A stretch of 64,000 bases of DNA, from positions 182,201 to 246,200 of the forward strand of contig JABCPU010000056.1 of the NCBI GenBank assembly GCA_016800925.1, written 5' to 3'. Below, in pieces: positions 11,245 through 22,900 of the stretch; within the stretch, counting starts at the first letter, position 1; each line of letters begins with the position of its first letter. This stretch comes from Suillus spraguei (lineage: Eukaryota > Basidiomycota > Agaricomycetes > Boletales > Suillaceae). A program made the translations under genes and the position numbers. The notes beneath the pieces were generated by a model that saw only the letters and a list, made by a program, of their open reading frames with translations, ran no database searches and had not been told where the DNA came from.

Positions 11245-12209
11245 TGTAACGAACATATTGGCGCTGGGCTTAAAACCCCATATTTTGACACTCATCTCAC
11301 ATCTACAGGAGTTACCACTAGTCCATGGCTTTCTTACCCCTTTAGCAGTAACCGGCGGCATCCCACGCTTACTGCACACCATACCGACTGCCGCACCACG
11401 TTCCACGAACCGATGTCCTTCCATGTCCTTGCCGCGTCCGCATAGCTCCATTTGGTGCGTAGTTTGTTTCCTGTTCCTTATCACTGATTCAACGGCAAGT
11501 GTTATTACATGTTGCCTCATGCTGCAGCGCCTCGCGCTATGTTTACTTACGGCGGTTACTACACTCCAGCGCTACTGATCTCACCTAGAGTATCCCGAGT
11601 ACATACAAATTAGGATATAAGCACATGTACCCCACACGATAGAGCACCTGATTTTACACCATTGCATGTACTATAGGTCAGGATTATTGTCTAGCTCTGG
11701 ATCAACCCAGTAGTGGACATAGTCTTTGAAGTTCCCTTATCACTCGTTAATACATCACGCTTGTTCTCCGTTACTGCCGGCATACCGCTGGACTTTTGAT
11801 TGTTACTTTTGACTGAACTTCTCACACTCTGCTACTTTACTGCTGAAAGTACCGCGGACTTCTTTACTGTTTCATTGCACCACTCGCAACCTTACCACTA
11901 CCGCTGAGACCACCGCTCGACATTGCTCGCTAGACGCAACTGTTACTGACCATATCTCAACGGCGGTAGCACCGCAATGCATGACACTAGTTCCGGCAAT
12001 ATCATTGCTGACCGCAGCAACTTACCGCTGACTTCGACGCTTGTTTTGCAAATAAGTTAGACTCGAACTTGACCATACTAAATAGGCATCCCCCTTTAGG
12101 GTCGAACGCTCCTGTTCTTACAAGTGAAGCAGACTAGACGGAGCGCAAGACTAACATACTAGTTTAGGCAGTGGTTTATCTACAGCCCAAGCTAGGTTGT
12201 ATCTTTACA
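11245..12209 (-). mobile_element. Solo LTR, family A, reverse
   Basis: Runs TGTAACGAACATATTGG...GTTGTATCTTTACA, the reverse complement of the family-A LTR, 965 bp. Flanks ACGG and ATGG are a probable 4-bp duplication with one change. It splits the integrase core. Confidence 0.85.
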
Positions 12210-13511
12210 ATGGCTCACAATCCCCACATGAAGGATGCACAACGTGGTCCATTTCACATTATCATATATGTTGCAACATCGAGGTTCTCTCCTCCATGAT
12301 CTCCTCGCACATGAGAAGGTGTTCCAAAGTTTTGCACTGTGTGAATGAACAGTTCCAAAACAGTGCTGGAGTGATTGTTGTTACTTGCTCTCAGTCCTGT
12401 TATCTAATAGACATATAAATTAGAGTCAGTAATCAAGGCAAATGCATTAAAAACACATTGCACCATTCTACAAAACCCATCAATAAATCCATGAATCACA
12501 ATCCCCCATCGAATTAACTTATGGTGGCCATCTACATGCCATAACACATTGGGGCGCTTCACATGGTATTTTTGTTGATGTTTGACCTATCGATCTCGCA
12601 GGACTTGGCCTAAGCCATCAACCCTGCGAAGCGACTGTACTACTCATCAATATTGCACCTGGAGACCATGTCTGCGAAGATACCCAACAATGTAGCAGAT
12701 ACCTGAATCAGGTTGCTTTTCTTGAACTCTTTGATGAGGAGATCAAGATCAGTATTGGTAAGATTGGAGTACTTTCTTTCAACTCCATGATGCTTCATAT
12801 AGAGTTGCAGTGACTTCTAGCATTTTGGCAAGTTCCATAAGTCTAATTTGACATGAATTCAAGACTGCTTTGGAAAGGAATGCAATGTCGATGAATTTTT
12901 TTGGATAACCTGGACGACCTGTATGCAGCAATGACACTGGTTCTGGAAACACAACATTGGTGTCCATTTTGGGATTCACACATAGTCAACAATCATTCAA
13001 AATGAGATAATACAACTCATGAATTTCAAGTATTGCGTTGAAATGACAACAATTGAACAGAGAGATTTCCTAGCAAGGTTGCTGCACAAGTCAGCCAATC
13101 ATGCATCTCATGTCCCTGCGGGTCATGTGCAAGGGCTTGAAGCAGGGGTATAGCGTCTCCAGATACAGCCTCTAAGTGAAATGTAAGTTGAAGGGGGTTG
13201 GCATCTTCTTGATGCAGAATATGATAGGCATGTCGGTAGATATCTGACAATGTATCATGAGCAGTAAGAAAATTTGCTGACCATGGAGCTTGAGTTGGCA
13301 TGTGAGATGGAAATGGCAGAAATGCCTGTGGTGGTATAGGCATGACGATCACTGCAGAAACAAGATTTAGAATGAATTGGCATTCAATAGAATCATAGAG
13401 TAGTGTACAATGACAATGTATAAAACCCATGAGAAAAATGGTCAGTGGTCACAATATAGGCAGTCAAACTATAGTTTGACTGCCTTTGTCTAATTTCAAC
13501 TTCCTGCTAAT

Positions 13512-13820
13512 ATGTCAACAGAGATTGTTATACCAACTCGACACCCAATCTATTACTTTAATGTGTCCAGCCACATCTTCCAGGTGAGTTTTATTCATCT
13601 ATCAAATTATCATACTAATTTGAAAAATTTTCATTGACAGGTAGAGAATACACATACAAACTCTGCAGTTCAATCTTATCTGCATCTTCCAATGTCTTTC
13701 ATAATATGTTTTATACCATGGAGAATTCTAGGCAATCAGAAGTAGATGGCATGTGTGATGATATACCCATTCACCTTAATGGAATATCTCGGGAGACATT
13801 TGAGTTGTTTCTTGAACTCA
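13512..13820 (+). pseudogene. BTB/POZ-domain gene, N-terminal fragment
   Basis: ATG 13512 begins a short exon ending IYYFNVSSHIFQ. A GTGAGT...ACAG intron follows, then a BTB-like segment: YKLCSSILSASSNVFHNMFY, then IPIHLNGISRETFELFLEL. This matches the basidiomycete BTB pattern, where the domain mediates protein-protein contacts. The junction frame is uncertain. A family-D LTR cuts the gene at 13821, and no downstream part was found. Confidence 0.55.
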
Positions 13821-14045
13821 TGTTACAGTCGTATGTGCCCCTATTCATTTTCCCTTTTATTCTTGTGTATCACGTGATATGGAGCCTATCACTTGGACAT
13901 TTCCACTTCCATCAGACATCACATGATTTATTTTTATTCAACCACTACATCACTGCTACGTCATATCATGTGATGTCCTGACTCCCCATGACGCCGTTCT
14001 CAGACTCGGCCAGTTTAGCATATGCATACGCTAAACAGTGCTCCT
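13821..14045 (+). mobile_element. Family-D LTR, 5' part only
   Basis: Begins TGTTACAGTCGTATGTGCCCC and stops after a TTTAGCATATGCATACGCTAAA block. There the complete 5' LTR of Ty3 element 1 begins. The same variant block is present in the copies at 31592 and 35005. Confidence 0.7.
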
Positions 14046-14512
14046 TGTTACAATCATACGTGCCCCTATTAATTTTCCTCTACTCTTTACCTTGTATATT
14101 ACGTAACACAATCTCGAGTTATATGCTCAATGCATCTGTACTATAGTCGCCTTCCTTCTTTGGATACGCACTTACATTCTCACGTCTCTCTTGGTCCATG
14201 CGCACATATTGGCCTATTTAAGCATATTGTATTACACTTATGTACTTTACTTTAATCTTACTGGGTTTTACCTAAAATATCCTTCACTTAGGTCTCCAAC
14301 CTAAGTCGTCTGAATCATTTCTAAGTCTAAGCACTCCTTAGCCTTAGTCATTATTCTTGATCGTCTTTGAGTCATTACTCTTAGACTTGAACTCATACTT
14401 GGAACCCTCCATGTACTCCTTGTCCTCATTCTCTTTTGAACGTAGTAGAACCTCCCAGCAGACCGACTGTGTCTTCTCACTGTCGCTGGTGATGGCACCC
14501 CAGTTCATAACA
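14046..14512 (+). mobile_element. 5' LTR (family D) of Ty3 element 1
   Basis: Runs TGTTACAATCATACG...CAGTTCATAACA. It contains a TATTTAA box near 14215-14221 and, about 30 bp later, the predicted transcript start ACTTTAATCTT (14249-14259). Confidence 0.85.
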
Positions 14513-14513
14513 A

Positions 14514-14524
14514 AAGATTAAAGT
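14514..14524 (+). promoter_or_regulatory. Primer-binding site, self-priming type
   Basis: AAGATTAAAGT, one base after the LTR, is the exact complement of ACTTTAATCTT inside the LTR (14249-14259). Tf1/sushi elements prime reverse transcription with the first 11 nt of their own mRNA folded back on such a site. Element 2 has the same pair (24982-24992 and 25254-25264). Confidence 0.75.
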
Positions 14525-15212
14525 CTCATGAACACATACATTTGTGAGCATAGATCCTGTATCTTAATCGATCCAGAAAGCCCTCGTGTAGTATTCACTC
14601 GGACTAGAGGCATCACAGCGAAGAAGACATCATGTCCATGACTGCACTGAAACCCACTGAAATAAAGATCACACACCCTCCCAACTTCGATGGCAATCGC
14701 GACAAAGCTGAACACTTCCTTATTTCATGCAAAGTGTATCTTGATTTCAATGATCAAACTTACACAACCGACAAATCAAAGATCATCTTCATTACCTCAT
14801 TCATGAATGAAGGAAATGCAGGAAGCTGGGCACAAGAATTTATGAAAAGTGCCCAAGACCCCAATAGCAAGAATACAGCAGGTGTAGCCATTGGATATGG
14901 AACATGGACCGATTTCCTGAAAGAGTTTAATGGGAACTTCGAAGCTGTTGACCTGGAAGGAACAGCTATGGTCAAACTCCGCAAACTCAAACAAGGAGGA
15001 GATCTCCAGACATACATTGCCGACTTCCAAGCCCTTTGTTGACAGGCGGAAGTCTCTGATGATTCTTCTATGAAACAGTTCTTTATTGACGGACTGAACC
15101 AAGGTCTCCTTACCAGTCTGTTCAAAAGTGGTATCGCCCTCTCATCATTCCAACAAATCATGAAACTCTGCGTCATGCTTGACAACAACTACACCCAATT
15201 GAAAGGCATCAC

Positions 15213-15591
15213 TGTTGGAATAGCAAGTGCGCCCGCAGCCGAGCGCATCAAGTCTTCACCCTTGTGTGTCATCTCACCATTGTCCCGTGACACATATGTC
15301 GTCTGCTCTTATAATACTCTTGTTATATGACTTGCTATTGTGTACTGAACCTTCTGGACTGCTTTGGCCAGTGCCATTTCTTTGTTATCATTTCACTTAC
15401 TTATTCATTCGAACAAGAACACTCGCGTCTATTTAGTCTATGCAGATATCACGCTCGAACCTCAGACATTTGCATTCACGTGCAATGACTGAGGTAAGAC
15501 ATACTATTAATTTACTTTATCTTTACTCACACTACGTCAGAGCATCTGTTTGTAACAGATCCGCGTGAAATCAACTTGTATTATTCTTATA
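15213..15591 (+). mobile_element. Solo LTR, family G
   Basis: Begins TGTTGGAATAGC, 379 bp, with a perfect duplication ATCAC (15208-15212 and 15592-15596). Its right end is TA instead of CA, probably by mutation. Excision restores the gag frame exactly. The TGTTGGAATA start is common in Ty1/copia LTRs, but the class is uncertain. Confidence 0.75.
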
Positions 15592-15773
15592 ATCACCACC
15601 TGTCGTCCTCAGCAAAAGAAGAATAACTTTGGAAGCCATTGCTATGTGAGCTCCAAAGATAAAAATGCTATGGAGGTAGACCACATCTCAGATGTAGAAC
15701 GATCTGAATGCATGAGGAGAGGCCAATGCTTCAGATGTCGTAAGACTGGGCATCATATTGGTAATTGCCCCAA

Positions 15774-16872
15774 TGTAAAGATACAACCTAGCTTGGGCTG
15801 TAGATAAACCACTGCCTAAACTAGTATGTGAGTCTTGCGCTCCATCTAGTCTGCTTCACTTGTAAGAACAAGAGCGTTCGACCCTAAAGGGGGATGCCTA
15901 TTAGTATGGTCAAGTTCAAGTCAAACTTATGTGCGAAACAAGCATCGTAGTCAGCGGTAAGTTGCCGCGGTCAGCGATGATACCACCGGAACTAGCTTCA
16001 TGTGTAGTGGTGCTACCATGGTCGAGATAAGGTCAGTAACAGTTGCATCAAGCGAGGGATGTTGAGCGGTGGTCTCAGCGGTAGCGGTAAGGTTGTGAGT
16101 GGTGCAAGGAAACAGTAAAAAAGTCCGCGTTACTTTCAGCGGTAAAGTAGTGGTGTGTGGGAAGTTCAGTCAAAGTAACAGTCAAAAGTCCAGCAGTAAC
16201 GGAGAACGAGCGTGATGTATTAATGAGCGATAAGGAAACTTTAAAGACTATGTCCACTACTGGGTTGATCCAGAGCTAGACAATAATCCTGACCTATAGT
16301 ATGTGCAATGGTGGAAAATCAGGTACTGTATTGTGCGGGGTATGCAGTGATTATATCCTAAATCGTATGTACTCAGAATACTCTAGGCGAGATCAGTAGT
16401 GCTGGAGTGTAGTAACTGCCATAAGTAAACATAGCGCGAGGCCTGCAGCAGAGGCAACATGTAATAAGGCTTGCCATGGAATCAGTGATAAACAAAACAG
16501 AAAAACAAAAACTACGCACCAAATGGAGCTATGTGGACCCCCGGCAAAAACATGGAAGGATCTATGTGCATCGGATAATAAGATGGATGACTAAATCCTA
16601 AAAAAAAAAAAAAAAAAAAAGAAAAAAAATAAGCAAAAATAGTGCTAGTGCTGTAGTAGCTAGCCTGATCCGGCATAGACGTCGCCCCGGAAATGGAGAG
16701 GAGCGGGTGGGGTGGGATGTGGGTGGCAGCAGTCGTACAGTGTGCGGTAAGCGTGGGATGCCACCGGTACTGCTAAAGGGGTAAGACGGCCATGGACAAG
16801 TGGTAACTCCTGTAGATGTGAGAGAGTGTCAAAATATGGGGTTTTAAGCCCAGTGCCAATATGTTCGTTACA
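15774..16872 (+). mobile_element. Solo LTR, family A, with an extra poly(A)-bearing insert
   Basis: Runs TGTAAAGATACAACC...TGTTCGTTACA, 1099 bp. Flanks CCAA and CCGA are a probable 4-bp duplication with one change. Compared with the copy at 6855, about 170 bp (near 16561-16735) are additional and contain a run of about 22 A. Confidence 0.8.
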
Positions 16873-16979
16873 CCGAGAAGAAGAAGAAGACCCCACTATA
16901 AAGGCGGAAATCAAGGATCTTCCTGAAAAAGAAGATGATGACAAAGAAACAGTGCGCTGTCTTATCAAGGATTTTTAAT

Positions 16980-17898
16980 TTGGGGAAACAAAAATCTACG
17001 TATGTTTCTCCTAATGTATTACTAAGACTCATATGAGCTATAGGTGAACAAAAGGAACTTCATGTTCCAATTACCCTTTTTTCTCATACTCATTTGAAAT
17101 CCGTCAAACCACTGCTGTCATAGATTCTGGAGCAGCCGGAACCTTCATCTCCGAGGAGTTTGTAAATCTCCACAAAATTACATGATGACGCCTGAAAATG
17201 CCTTTTCGCATAACAACCGCAGATGGAACTCTAATCAAGGGAGGACCAATCACCCATTACTGCCTGCTGGTGGTACAAATTGATGAATGAACCACGTATG
17301 GCAAGTTCAATATCACTAAATTAGGACAACATGATCAAATCCTACTGGGGATTCCCAACTCCAAAGTCTGATGAAATTGAAATTGATATGGATAAGGATA
17401 GAAGAAAAGCAGGATTACCAACAGCATTCCCAAACCGCGAACAAAAGCCGAAATAGGAAAATTCTAGGCTTCGGCCGAAATTCATGCCACTGCTCGAAAC
17501 TGTTGATGCCCCTCCTTCTACCCACTCTCTTACCGCTGAACCAGAACCATCACACACATCATACCAGCATCCTCCCTGCGAAAAGCAGGACTTGGGAAAG
17601 TGTAAAGCTGAACAAAAGTTACCAGGACGTGGTCAAACCATACCAAAACTATCTTGCTATTTCCCGGATCTTCCCTCGCAACGACCTATCGAAAAACAGA
17701 ATCAGGGAAAGCGGAAAGCCGATAAAGAGTTACCTGGAAGAGATCAGGTTGTGTCGAAGGTATCCCGCTACTTTGATCCACAAACCCCTCCAGCATCGAT
17801 TGAGGAAATTCCTGATGAAGACAAACAACCTTCATCAATCCTAGCAGAGGACAGCAAACAGTTTAATACAATGCAGGATGTATGGGCCGCACCAGAAG
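16980..17898 (+). pseudogene. Protease region of Ty3 element 1, first part of pol
   Basis: Carries the retropepsin motif VIDSGAAGTFISEEF (near 17117-17160) and the FNITKLG...ILLGIP strand. The linker then runs to MQDVWAAPE, where Ty3 element 2 is inserted (duplication AGAAG, 17894-17898). It continues at 25473. In-frame stops, including a TGA after QIDE near 17288, are present. Confidence 0.72.
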
Positions 17899-18364
17899 TG
17901 TTACGAACTGAGGTGGCATCACCAGCGACAGTGAAAAGACACAGACGGTCTGCTGGGAGTTCTTACAATGTCCAGAAGAGGACAAGGTGAAAGTACAAGG
18001 AATGCGTTCCAGTACGATCAAGGGTTCGGCCTCAAAGACAAGTCAAGAGGTTCTGCGAGAATAGAGACTAAGGCTAAGGAGTGCTTAGACTTAGAGACAT
18101 TCAAGACGACTTAGGTTGGAGACCTAAGTGAAGGAGATTCCAGGTAAAACCCAGTAAGATTAAAGTAAGGAATCTACTACAAGTACACTGTGCTTAAATA
18201 GGTAGATATATGCGCACAGACCAGTAACCGTGAGAATATAACTGTGTATCCTAATAAGGAAGGCATGTGTTGTACAGATGCGTTGAGCATATGAGCAAGT
18301 CATGTGACTGATATACAAGTAAGAAATAAAGGGAAAATGAATAGGGGCACGTACAACTGTAACA
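17899..18364 (-). mobile_element. 3' LTR of Ty3 element 2
   Basis: Reads TGTTACGAACTGAGG...CTGTAACA on the plus strand. Small indels and substitutions distinguish it from the 5' LTR. Confidence 0.9.
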
Positions 18365-18377
18365 TTACCCCCTTATT
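18365..18377 (-). promoter_or_regulatory. Polypurine tract of Ty3 element 2
   Basis: AATAAGGGGGTAA on the minus strand, immediately before the 3' LTR. This is the expected place for second-strand priming. Confidence 0.75.
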
Positions 18378-18397
18378 ACATTGAAAGTCACCGACTT

Positions 18398-19900
18398 TCA
18401 AACATCTCTGTTGTCGTTATAGACGGGATCATAGTCATCATAGTTAGCAACGTCTTCATCAGCGGCACTTCCTCCTAGCATATAAGCCGCTTCCTCCTCT
18501 GCTACAGTCCTTGCCCGTCGACCTTCCTTTCGTCGTCGACGGTTAATAAGATACTGTTCCCACCTACGCAGTGCATCATAAAATCCATCGTCCTTCCAGT
18601 AAGCGTAAATGGAGGTTCCCCACGACGCTGAGGGCAGTAAATGGACAGATGGGTAGGAGCGTGTCGCAGACAGATTTGGCACTGATAGTTGAGCAATTCT
18701 TTTGTCGATGTCCGATGATGCCACAGATTCGGCATTTCATGTTTTCATCAGTGTTGGAAATGGACATGCGTAATGGTGATGGTGAGATAACGGGTGTAGG
18801 ACTAGTGGATCTAGCACGCTTCTTCCCTTTCTTTCGTGTCATGCGTTTTAAGGCAAGGCATTGTCGCGTCGAAGCTGTGCCTGTTGCTTGGTGGTCAGGT
18901 GTACGCGGATGCGGGGAGGTCGGGAGTGTTCCTCGTTCAGCAACCGCAAGGAGTTCGTTAGAGGAAGAGGGAGAAGTGGTACCTAAGTCTTTTACTAAGA
19001 CTGGCGAGACAGGATCCATTGGACCAAATGATGACGGATAGACATGGGAGGGTGATGTGAAGGTCACAAAGACGAGGACCTAGTGCTATTAATTCAGCCA
19101 GGGAATCCTAATCTTTTTGCAGCTTCACACTGTTCCTCTGTACAAGGCTCGTATAACCATGCAGGATGGTCATGAGAGACTACGATGGGAGACATGAAGT
19201 TGGTTGTTCGATGGGAGATGGGGTTCGGGGAGAAGCGAGGTCGCTTGTGTTTGTTGCAAATCAGTGATGGCTTCTTCGACTAAGTTTCTGGCTGCTCTGG
19301 TTTCAGCGACTGATTGCTGGATGGTTTCGACGACTGCATTGGTGAGCTGCCCGATCTCTTGGACAGCAGTGCATAAGCCAGCAAGGGCGTCAACACTAGA
19401 ATACATGCGCGAAGCAGGGGGTGCTGGAATAGGAAGTGGCGCATCTTCCTGCGGAGAGGGAGGTCGAGCAACGCCTGCTCGACGTTCGGCCACGATGTGA
19501 ATAGCTTCTTCAACATCGCTTTTAAAAGAACCGGGAAGCAACAACATAGCATAAGAACGAATGCGTTTTTGAAGATGTAAGAAGCGTTGACGATAAGTAG
19601 TGTCGGTGGTTTCGTTGGCTGTGGCTTCGATAAGGGCGGCAGTACGGATGATGTTGACGAGAGAAGGGCCAGGAAGGCACCTCTTTCTGTGAGGATTCTT
19701 TCGATTTCAAGGGCGTGTCCTTCACATAGAAGGGCAGCTTCGATGTAGGAGGTGTTGTCGATTTCGGTGGCAAGGGTTCCATAGTGTTCAGCATCAGAGT
19801 CGGAGTCATTGTTGGCAATGGTGAGGGGTGATGTAGGCAGTGGGGAAAGACATTTCGATGGTGATAGTTGATCAAGTGCTGTGCGATTGATTGACTGAAG
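18398..19900 (-). pseudogene. Extra ORF of Ty3 element 2 with zinc knuckles (ORF3)
   Basis: It follows the chromodomain and precedes the polypurine tract, where an env-like gene would lie. In order: an acidic N-terminus (NNDSDSDAEHYGTLATEIDN), a helical stretch (ALLCEGHALEIERIL), a segment with LLLPGSFKSDVEEAIHIVAE, a coiled-coil-like part (ALAGLCTAVQEIGQLTNAVV), a Ser/Pro-rich basic linker, a CCHC knuckle CRICGIIGHRQKNC (CX2CX4HX4C, about 18700), a second Cys/His cluster (CQICLRHAPTHLSIYC), and an Arg-rich then acidic tail ending at 18398. At least two or three frame changes break it. No transmembrane segment is seen, so it is not an envelope. A gag-like nucleic-acid-binding role is inferred only. 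Confidence 0.55.
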
Positions 19901-19914
19901 GATAATCAGAGGGC

Positions 19915-22900
19915 GTGTTGCTTCTTATAAGCATTCAAGATTCGAGCGGAGTTCTTCAAGTTCTTTTCTGGGAGCCATTCGTTATCTCCCGATGAATATC
20001 CTTTCCAGGAAACGAGATAGTGTCGGCGAGTGCCGGTTCCTTTGTGAGAAAGGATTGCTTCTATTTCATATTCTTCTTCTTCTTCGATGATGTCAGGTGG
20101 TGGTTCGGGGAAGTTCGGACCATGTACGTCCGTTTCGCTATAGGACGATAAGACGGAAGCGTGGAACGTAGGATGGATTTTCCACTGTGAAGGGAGTTTG
20201 AGTGTGAACGTGATGGGGATAAGACATCAATGATCGGGAAAGGTCTGTATCGCTTTGGCGCAAGTTTCCTTGATGGGAGTTTAAGTCTAAGATTAGCGGC
20301 AGATAGCCAAACCTTATCTCCGATCTTCCATGGAATGTACTTATCTCCTCGGGATCGTTCGGCCATTGTTTGCATTGCAATATTATGGCAGGCGATTGCT
20401 TCTTCTCTTATCTTCTGCAGGGATGTACTCATCTTCTGCTGCGGGGACTGATAATCAGGGATAAGGTGGGGATGGCGCGTGGTTCGTATCCCATCATGAG
20501 ATAGAAGGGTGATGCGTTCCTTGCATCATGTTTTCGGTGGTTATGGACGAATTCGGCGATTGGAGGTGTTCTACCCAATCTTCGGGATTGTTGCGACAGT
20601 AGATGCGTAGGTATGTTTCAAGTTCTTGATTAAGCCTTTCTGTTTGACCATCGGTCTGAGGGTGATAGCTGTAGATGGAGCATGACGTATCGAGAGTCGG
20701 GCAAGCTCTTAGAGAAGCGTGATAGGAATTGCGGACCTCGATCCAAGATGACTTTGTCATGGAGTCCAAATCGTCGGAAGACATGTTTCAAGAATAGCTT
20801 AGCAATCCCTTCGGAGGTGACGGTTTTAAACAAGGGATAATAATTACCCCCTTCGTAAGGCCATGGTCTACCACGACCATAATACTGTCAAAGCCCCAGA
20901 ACAGGAAGGTCAGTGATCAGATCAACAGAGACCTGAGAAAACGGTCGAGTCGCAGAGAGGGAATCGGGGTAAGCGGAGGGCGGACAGGGTGATATCGGCT
21001 TTCATTTGCTGACAAAGGGCGCAACCCTCAACGTATCTCTGAATATAGGAGCCCATAGCGGCCACCAGCTTCCCGTTTCATGAGTTCTTCGTTTTAAATC
21101 TGCCAGGGTGTCCGCGGTAGGATGATCATGATACCTTTTCAGGATATCGGGACGATGCGCCGGTGGAATGTAGGCACAATTCTTAAAATAGAGGACGTTC
21201 TCCTCGATCTTCCAGTCAGAGAGTGCCGATTTCATAGGGGGAGGCACACGCCATCGAGGGCGTCGGATGCTGTTTTGAAACAGGGTCGTCGAGGGGGTCG
21301 GATGATGATAAACATCCTTTAGATCGTGTCAATAAGACGAACGAATAGAGCGTCAGGGAGGAGTGTCTGGTCCTCGTTATCGTCTTTGCCGGAGTATAGT
21401 CGGGTCGGTGAGATAGTGCATCAGGTACTGCCAATTTAGTACCTGCAACGTGATGCAGTTCAATGTCATAGATAGACAAAATCAATTGCCAACGTGCTTG
21501 GCGACGGGTAAGCTTCTGTGCACTTCTAAAGTACAGAAGATTCTTGTGGTCGGTGAATACCAGGACAGGGTGTGGGTTTCCTTCGAGATAATGACGCCAT
21601 TCATTCAATGCCCGATTACGGCAAGGAGTTCCCGATCAAAGATCTGGTAATTGCGTTCTGCAGGGTTCAAAGACTGTGAGAGATATGCACATGGGTGATA
21701 AACGCCATTCTCATCAGTCTGCAAGAGAACTCCACCGGTTGCTACGAGCGAAGCGTCGTAGCAATAGCAAATTGTCGGGAAGGATCAGGGTTACGAGTAC
21801 CGGTTGGGATGTGAAGCGTCTTCAGTTCTTCGAAGGTGTCCATGCATTCGGTTGACCAATCAAAGGTTTATCTTTCTTTGTTAAATCGATAAGAGGTCGG
21901 GCGATGTCAGAATAGTGGGAAATGAACGTGCAGTAGAAGTTGCAAAAGCCGAGGAATGACCAACATCTTTTACAGATTTGGGACTGGCCATTCGGAGATT
22001 CCCTTGTCTTGGCGGTATCCATAGCAACTTGTCCGGGCGAATTATCATTCCAGGTATTCCACTTCTTCTGCATCGAAGGTGCATTTTTCTGGTTTTAAGA
22101 ACAAATGTTCTTTTCGTATTTTCATCAAAACCCGTCTGGTTCGTTCACGATGTTCTGCCATGTTGTAGAGAAAATCAGGATATCGTCCATGTAGATAACC
22201 ATCCATCCTTCGTTGATTTCTTGTTGGAAGGTGCGATTCATGTATGCTTGGAAAGTTGCCGGTGAATTGCAGAGGCCAAAGAACATGACGTTCGGTTCGA
22301 AGAGGCCGAATTCCGTAGTAAAAGCAGCTTTCCAGCGATCATCGGGATGGATGCGAATATTGTTATAACCGGACCGGATATCCATTTTCGTAAAGAACTG
22401 TGTGTTATGAAGGTGTGCGACAAGGGAGATAGGGAGTGGGAGCGGATAGGCGTTCTTGACTGTCCAATCATTGATGTAGCGATAATCTTGACAGGGACGC
22501 AATTCTCCACTCTTCTTTCCCACAAAGAAGAAACCACTGGCTTGGGGTGACTTTGATTCTGAGATAAAACCTTTCGCAATGTTTTCATCAATAAATGTTT
22601 TGACGGCAGTGCGTTCTTTTTCCGATAGCGGGTAAACCTTAGACGTGCGAGGGATGAAACCGGGTTTAGTATCAATCCGATGATCGATACCAGGGCGTTC
22701 GGGGGGTAGTTTGTTCAAACCGTCTTTAGCAAAGACGTCGGCGAAGTCATGGAGATAGTCCGGGACCAATTCTTCGAAGGGTTTCTTTTTCTTTTCCTTC
22801 TCATCCGTGGTGAATTCCTGTGCTTTATTACTGAATTTTGGAGGGGGAAGTGGAACTGCGGAATAGTTGGGGAGTTGTTTGAATCGAGAAGTTCCATCAT

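Larger units (their letters stand above)
8940..13345 (-). pseudogene. Retroviral-integrase-fold (rve core) gene, interrupted by two solo LTRs
   Basis: Reads from about 13345 leftward. It has an N-terminal helical region (SPWSANFLTAHDTL-like), a helix-turn-helix stretch after TGRPGYPKKFIDIAFL, then the integrase catalytic core. The core shows the first Asp in LWHVDGHHKLIRWG, the second in VRGDHGGEN, and HLWVEVGMQFARRW with the third acid; WLLQTLFLDEINQDC and CGPDTNDESS follow. The core is cut by the family-A LTR at 11245-12209 and the tail by the family-E LTR at 9440-10815. After these, the tail continues as INDEIRRQFSATLIK (9260-8985). Several stop codons (for example after NQDC) make it non-functional. 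Agaricomycete genomes hold many uncharacterised proteins of this type; whether they are transposases (Ginger-like) or host genes is not settled here. Confidence 0.62.
14632..16978 (+). pseudogene. gag of Ty3 element 1, broken
   Basis: ATG 14632. The capsid-like part (KIIFITSFMNEGNAGSWAQE, then LQTYIADFQALC) aligns with gag of element 2. A TGA follows at about 15040. Removing the solo LTR at 15213-15591 rejoins LKGITTCRPQQKK. The zinc knuckle CFRCRKTGHHIGNC (CX2CX4HX4C) lies next to the family-A LTR (15774-16872). After that LTR the basic EKKKKTP stretch and the acidic tail run to TAA at 16976-16978. Gag would form the particle and bind RNA; this copy is dead. Confidence 0.8.

Noticed and set aside
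18571..19041. Plus-strand frame opposite ORF3
   Set aside because: The minus strand carries the zinc-knuckle pattern in the orientation of the Ty3 element; the plus frame is a shadow.
18398..19900. Envelope gene of an errantivirus-like element
   Set aside because: No signal peptide, transmembrane segment or fusion-like region; instead zinc knuckles and a coiled coil.
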